64,000 nt of DNA. Origin: Dryococelus australis. Taxonomy: Eukaryota > Arthropoda > Insecta > Phasmatodea > Phasmatidae. The position numbers and the translations under genes were made by a program. Below, piece by piece: positions 59,255-64,000 of this stretch; position 1 is the stretch's first letter; every line of letters starts with the position of its first letter. The DNA is taken from assembly GCA_029891345.1 (NCBI GenBank), contig CM057009.1:309693666-309757665 (forward strand), written 5' to 3'. The notes beneath the pieces are model-generated. The model made no database searches, was not told the origin of the DNA, and saw nothing but the letters and a program-made list of their open reading frames with translations.

Positions 59255-59980
59255 ATGGTACAGGCACTTCGTTTTTTTTTAATTTATATATCCGTTGTCG
59301 ATCTAATTTGCAATGGCATTACCTCAGTACCGTGCCGCTATGGTAACACTTCGTTTGAATTCACCAAATCTGCTCGAAGATGCGTAAAGTATGGATGTTT
59401 GAATAATGTAAATCGAGTGGCATATAAGTGTGGAAACTGTGGCATGGCATTTGCCAGGTGCGATAACTCGCAGAGACATGCAAAAACCTGTATAGCTGTT
59501 AGGACTTGCACCTACCAAACTGCATGTGGTCAGTTTCCTTCGCCACAGCACATTAGTGTACTACCTGCCGCACCAAGTGTCCAAGATGATCACCCACCAT
59601 CGTGCCAGCGACCACCACGCCCAAGAATCGTGGCTGAGTCTGGGTTGGTTAATGAAAATGGTTTCTTGGAGGACTAAACTGCATCCCATCACCGTCTGAA
59701 GACCTATGCCTCCACAGCAATAGTGGGAATTCAAAGGACGTTAGATCATTTTTAGCTCGAATGTGACAAAACATCGTTGCTGGCTCTCTGCATGAACACA
59801 CCGCCGATTAAAATTAATGCATGGCTCGAACGCAGCTGTACAAAACCGACCCCATTCAATGAAAGGAAGGTATTCGACACGAAAGGCAGTTATATCCAAA
59901 ATGCTGTAAAACCTAAACTGGAAACATGTGTCATGAGAAAGAAGCATAAAAAGAGTGTGATTCGAGGTAAATATTAGTAA
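59255..59980 (+). pseudogene. Zinc-finger / PolB N-terminus-like fossil, possibly Maverick-type
   Basis: The first 140 codons (59255-59677) include YKCGNCGMAFARCDNSQRHA followed by KTC, a C2HC zinc-finger pattern (CxxC, H, C). A second segment to 59975, in another frame, reads CMNTPPIKINAWLERSCTKP then TPFNERKVFDTKGSYI. In arthropod genomes a zinc finger followed by a segment of this kind precedes protein-primed type-B DNA polymerase sequences of Maverick/Polinton or adintovirus-like elements. No polymerase catalytic motifs follow here. It is broken by a stop at 59675 and a frameshift. The assignment is by eye. Confidence 0.4.
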
Positions 59981-60643
59981 AAACTCAATCACAGTGCCCT
60001 TCTACTCTAGATAATGTGTTTGTCCCCATTAGCAAAATATTTTGTTTAAATACATGTTGGAAAAAATCATTTGTCGTGTATGGATGTGTTATGCAGCTTT
60101 CTATAAAGTAATCATGACTCGAAAAATCCGAAGACAGAATTAAAACGACTTCGCTACCCCCACGGTATGCGATATGCACAATGAAGGATCCTGTACATTC
60201 CCCCTCGCAAAGGCATATATGCTCATCATTAAAAAATATTTCCTCCTTAGTTTAAAATCAGTACATTAGGAAATTTAAGCAACGGGAAAAATACCCGAAC
60301 GGTTACTCCACATACTGCGATATTTCTAGCTCCCAGTGTCCGCATATAAAACTCTTGATACACGCAAATGATGCACGTATAGCAAGTTTTGCGGGGGGGG
60401 GGGATTATAGAACATGAGGAGGCGCTAACGTAAAAGTATATGCACCACAAGTACAAAATCATAAAAAACAATTACCAACGGCAAACAAAATATCTGTATT
60501 TTCATATATTCGCATGCACTTCCTCCATTAAGAGATATAGCTTATCCATGGTGAAACACCCCCTGCACTACCTCTTCAGAGCCAAACAACACTACTAAGT
60601 GACTTTAGCCGAATGAAAAGTGATATGCGAACATGTGTGTATA
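59981..60643. other. Non-coding interval
   Basis: A G-run occurs near 60392. No gene recognised. Confidence 0.45.
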
Positions 60644-61166
60644 CACTATCTACCAAAAAGTAATTGGGCACCTATGAAGATAGGTAATTCAGTACGTCAG
60701 TTTACTTGTGTTTCACGGCATTCGGCAGAGGCCTATTGTAACATTCTGGATAATGAGATTCTCCCAACATTGTGGCGGAATGGACCCATGTTACTTCTAG
60801 AATGACAATGCCAGGTGCCATGTTTCAAGGGCTACTATGCAGTGGTATGCCGACAACAATGTTCGCCGATTGGACTGGCCCGTCCAGAGCCACGACCTCA
60901 ACCCTATAGAACTTATTTGGGACGAATAGGATCACCGGGTGAGGGTTCGTCAGGCGCGGACAAAATCCATTGCTCAACTCATGGAATGGTTGCAAGAGGA
61001 ATGGCGATGAATCCCCATGGATGTCCTGCAAACACTCCTAGAGAGCATGCCAGACAGGGTGGCTACTGTTATAGCCGCAAGAGGTGGCCCTACGAGATTC
61101 TAACGGGGTAACAACCACCAAGCAAACACTGTGGACAGGTGCCTAATTACTTTTTGGTAGATAGTG
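60644..61166 (+). mobile_element. Tc1-like DNA transposon, second internally deleted copy
   Basis: It has the same CACTATCTACCAAAAAGTAA ends as the 6765-7334 element, inverted and flanked by TA on both sides, and a length of 523 bp. Compared with that copy it lacks segments in the left interior, so it carries its own additional deletions. Confidence 0.93.
60853..61110 (+). pseudogene. Tc1-like transposase, C-terminal fragment
   Basis: It reads DWPVQSHDLNPIELIWDE (final catalytic E), a stop, then QARTKSIAQLMEWLQEEW, a stop, IPMDVLQTLLESMPDRVATV and IAARGGPTRF before the natural stop. Compared with 7011-7271 the internal stops are at different places, so the two copies decayed independently. 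No N-terminal domain remains. Confidence 0.92.
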
Positions 61167-63119
61167 TATATATCCAAATCTAGAAAAGCAGGATAGACTG
61201 TTCACCAAACTAAAACTGTTTATAAATTTTTTCATGTAGCATAGCCAAGAAAGACGTTTTAAAATAAAATTACACTAAAAAAATAGCATGTGCTGTATTA
61301 AAATACGAAATTTTTAACACCTTTCATGTTATTGTTTTTCCTCCACTTATGATGGAAATTCGCATTTTTACAGTACACTACTGAAAAAAGAATTAATCTT
61401 CTCAGGACCTCGAGAAAATGTAGTGTGCTAATTTAAAAAATTGAGCATCAGAAACCACGAGAGATTAAAGAATACCTTTTGATAGGCGGTGGAAAAACAC
61501 CTGTAAAATCGTATCATCATATTTATTTAATATCAATTTCTCACAACAAATGACTTAAAAAGTTTTCTCCCACACGACATAAGAAAACACTCCCAAGTCA
61601 GAAAATAATTATTTTTCTGAGCTTGATAGTCAGCTTACGACATTACAGGGGATGTGTTATATTTATTTGTGTATTTGTATTATCCCCTTGTTAATTTAAT
61701 GATTTTAACAAATATAAATGTTCCACAAATCTGCACATCTCCTACAGTTTAAAATCTGCTCCTTCTTTATTGTATTGTATATATTTGTCATATTCAGTCT
61801 ACACAAATAAAAATTTACAGTTTTTTTAGGTGCAATTTTCAGCACATTGTAAGATCAAGCCCATTCTCGCCGTCAGTGTGTATGTGAAGAAACTTCAAAA
61901 GGGCTATTCAGAGTAAATTTTCAAACCCCTTATCTTGCATTTTACAGTGTCTGTGAGCAATAAACATGTTAAGGGAAAATTACACCAGGCCTGCCTTACT
62001 TCAGCCACACAGTATTGCATGCCTTAACGCACAAATCAGTTTGAAAAATACCTATTTTCTCTAGCCACCATGCGTGTTTGACATCATAAGTCATTGCCAG
62101 CTACATTATTATTTGCAATGAAAAAGTAACCAGTGTTAAATTCGAAGAATGGGCGGTAAAAATATGTTGCAGCAGCTCATAAACTCGTTGTGATCACTAT
62201 GTTGCCAGCAACGCATAATGTACAGGTCGTTGCCAAAAATTGACGTTGATACAACAGCAGCAGAAATCATAAATCAGCCCTATCAAAAACACCCAAGAGA
62301 AAAATATGTTTAAAAAACACTTCCCCGCAGTCCAAAGTGAGGGAATTCATGCATCTAGAAAAATAGGTCACTTTTTTTCAAGTTGGTAGGATAATTTGAA
62401 ATTATTGGTTTCTGTTAAAATCAGTGCATATCACAGACCTGCAATGGTTTACAAGCTGCTAGCTCTATTCGTGTTATCGAGAAAAGTTTGATAATTTCCC
62501 GCATTTCATGTCGCATTTTTTCGTTTACCCACTTAGGAACCCACTGCACCAGTAGCAGAATTCGATGGTATTGTGACCAGGAATGACATCTACATAAATG
62601 TTTGTGAGGGGAAATGCATACATATGTACATATTACCCAGCTACAGTGGCGTGACATTCCTCCTGGTATGAAACCTAACAAGGCACTGCCGTGATAAAAT
62701 GCAGTATGTGAATTCAGGAGGACCCAAGTTCCATTCACAGCTCAGACATCCTGATTTCAGTGTTTTCCACAGTTTCTTGAAATCACTCCAGGGATAGGCT
62801 TGGATATTTCTCTAACATAGGTCATGTTCGATTCCTTTCTCCGATACTGATTGTGTGTGCTGTCTGGTTAAAACAAAGTTCAAAATGTTTCAAAGACAAA
62901 TGGCGAAGAGTGGTAGAGTAGGGGCTCGCTGTAATGCTAGACACTGTTATTACAAATTGCAAATACAGTTTACTCAATAAGCCATTGATATACTGAGGAA
63001 CCTTGCTATATTTTTAAAGCGAGATTATTGAATAAAATATCCACCTTTTAGGTTTAGAGGTAGGCCTACATAATTTTATTTTAAAATACAAGGAATTTAG
63101 TTTAACTTGCGATCCACAC
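61167..63119. other. Non-coding AT-rich interval
   Basis: No gene, transposase or defined repeat was recognised. Confidence 0.5.
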
Positions 63120-63620
63120 ATACATCATAATCAGCACCACATGTAGCACAGTGAGTGCCACAATCAGCACCACACACCACAATCAGCACCACACACACCA
63201 CAATTGGCACCATAGCTGCCACAACTAACACTACATGCATCACAATCAGCACCACATGTGCCACAATCAGCCACACTAGCACCACAATCAACATCATGTG
63301 CACCACATTCAACTCCACATGCACCACAATCAGCACCACATGCACCACAATAAGCACCACACACAACAATCATCACCACAGTCAGCACCACATTCACGAC
63401 AATCAGCACCACATGCAACACAATAAGCACCAAATGCACCACAGGTACAGCATGCTCCACAATAGCTCAACATGCTCCACAATAGCTCCATGTGCTCCAC
63501 AATTGCATCACGTGTTCCACTATCACTCCAAAATTGCTCCACATGCTACACAATCGCTCCAAAATCGTTCCACAATCGATCCACATGCCCCATATGCCCC
63601 ACAATCTCTTCACATGAGAA
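63120..63620. repeat. CACCACAATCAG-type minisatellite
   Basis: Imperfect units of about 21 bp (CACCACAATCAGCACCACAT) fill 63120-63450. They pass into 15-18 bp units built on GCTCCACAATCGCTCC to about 63600. Because several units are multiples of three, long open frames occur on both strands (Val/His-rich or Cys/Gly-rich on the minus strand, Thr-rich on the plus strand). They lack start context and are not called as genes. Confidence 0.9.
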
Positions 63621-64000
63621 GACTTGATAGAAAGATTGACTCCTGCTGACTGACTCCTTCCGCAGGAATCAGAGACTGACTCCTGTAGACTGAATCTTGC
63701 ATGCGATGTCTCAGTGCCTGCACGTGATTGGTCAGATTCAATCATGCGGCAACTCGGTGGTTGTCTTGTTTTTTGTCCTCCAATGTCTTATTGGTGTAAT
63801 ATCATTGATTTATTGTCAACATGATGTCATAGTGCTCGCATACGCATATATTATAAGCAATTGGGGACAGGGGTTAGCTGAGAGGCTTAATTTGACAATG
63901 GCTAATGTAAAAGGTTGATCATGTCGACTATCTTCGTGACAGGTATTCCATGGCTGGTTAAGTTAAAGTGAAGATGATATTGCCCGCAAAGTTTTTCGCC
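63621..64000. other. Non-coding, with GACTGACTCCTG repeats
   Basis: GACTGACTCCTG recurs two to three times at 63640-63690 and also near 32730. Otherwise nothing was recognised. Confidence 0.45.

Noticed and set aside
63155-63649. 164-codon Thr/His-rich open frame and its minus-strand counterparts
   Set aside because: Minisatellite artefacts without start or splice context.

Overview
This is eukaryotic DNA, most likely from an insect or another arthropod. It is AT-rich, has very large introns, and is crowded with decayed DNA transposons of the Tc1/mariner superfamily and with tRNA-derived SINEs. There are no operons, rRNA genes or CRISPR arrays. No convincing functional tRNA gene was seen. 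Nearly every long open frame here is a shadow, a repeat artefact or a dead transposase piece.

The only convincing host gene is a plus-strand, multi-exon secreted-protein gene. Four coding exons join in perfect phase: 16887-16946 (ATG at 16901, signal peptide), 38622-38832, 48901-49069 and 55505 to about 55902. Together they encode about 274 residues and the protein runs on past the window. The introns are about 21.7, 10.1 and 6.4 kb. A splice-acceptor sequence just before the ATG exon implies an untranslated exon further upstream. I do not recognise the protein securely. A relation to the N-terminal propeptide of a secreted animal haem peroxidase is a weak guess.

Layout. 1-6.7 kb: non-coding, with a GC-richer patch at 2.46-3.2 kb. 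6.7-7.8 kb: an internally deleted Tc1 element and a SINE with exact target-site duplications. 11.5-14.0 kb: a terminal-inverted-repeat (foldback-like) element holding a SINE, about 32 copies of a 31-bp minisatellite and a second SINE remnant from which the minisatellite probably arose. 14.4-16.5 kb: a 91-bp tandem repeat domain. 18.2-22.1 kb: AT-rich island 1, split by a TIR element and ending in a broken acidic coding-like frame. 22.4-27.3 kb: transposase remains, inverted-repeat elements and degenerate GGTATGG repeats. 28-36 kb: many SINEs, C-rich/A-rich alternating repeats and an unexplained coding fossil. 36.6-37.5 kb: another transposase. 39.3-46.4 kb: AT-rich island 2, with several decayed coding segments on both strands, including SAP-like and chromodomain-like stretches, and one GC-richer MITE. 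46.5-55.3 kb: three more transposons, among them a full-length dead mariner and a near-complete element with clear TIRs. 59.3-60.0 kb: a zinc-finger plus PolB-N-terminus-like fossil. 60.6-61.2 kb: a second copy of the deleted Tc1 element. 63.1-63.6 kb: a CACCACAATCAG minisatellite.

The most interesting unexplained material is the pair of AT-rich islands with multi-gene coding fossils, which together with the PolB-like piece suggest a decayed Maverick/Polinton- or virus-like element family. Next is the minisatellite born from a SINE inside a foldback transposon.
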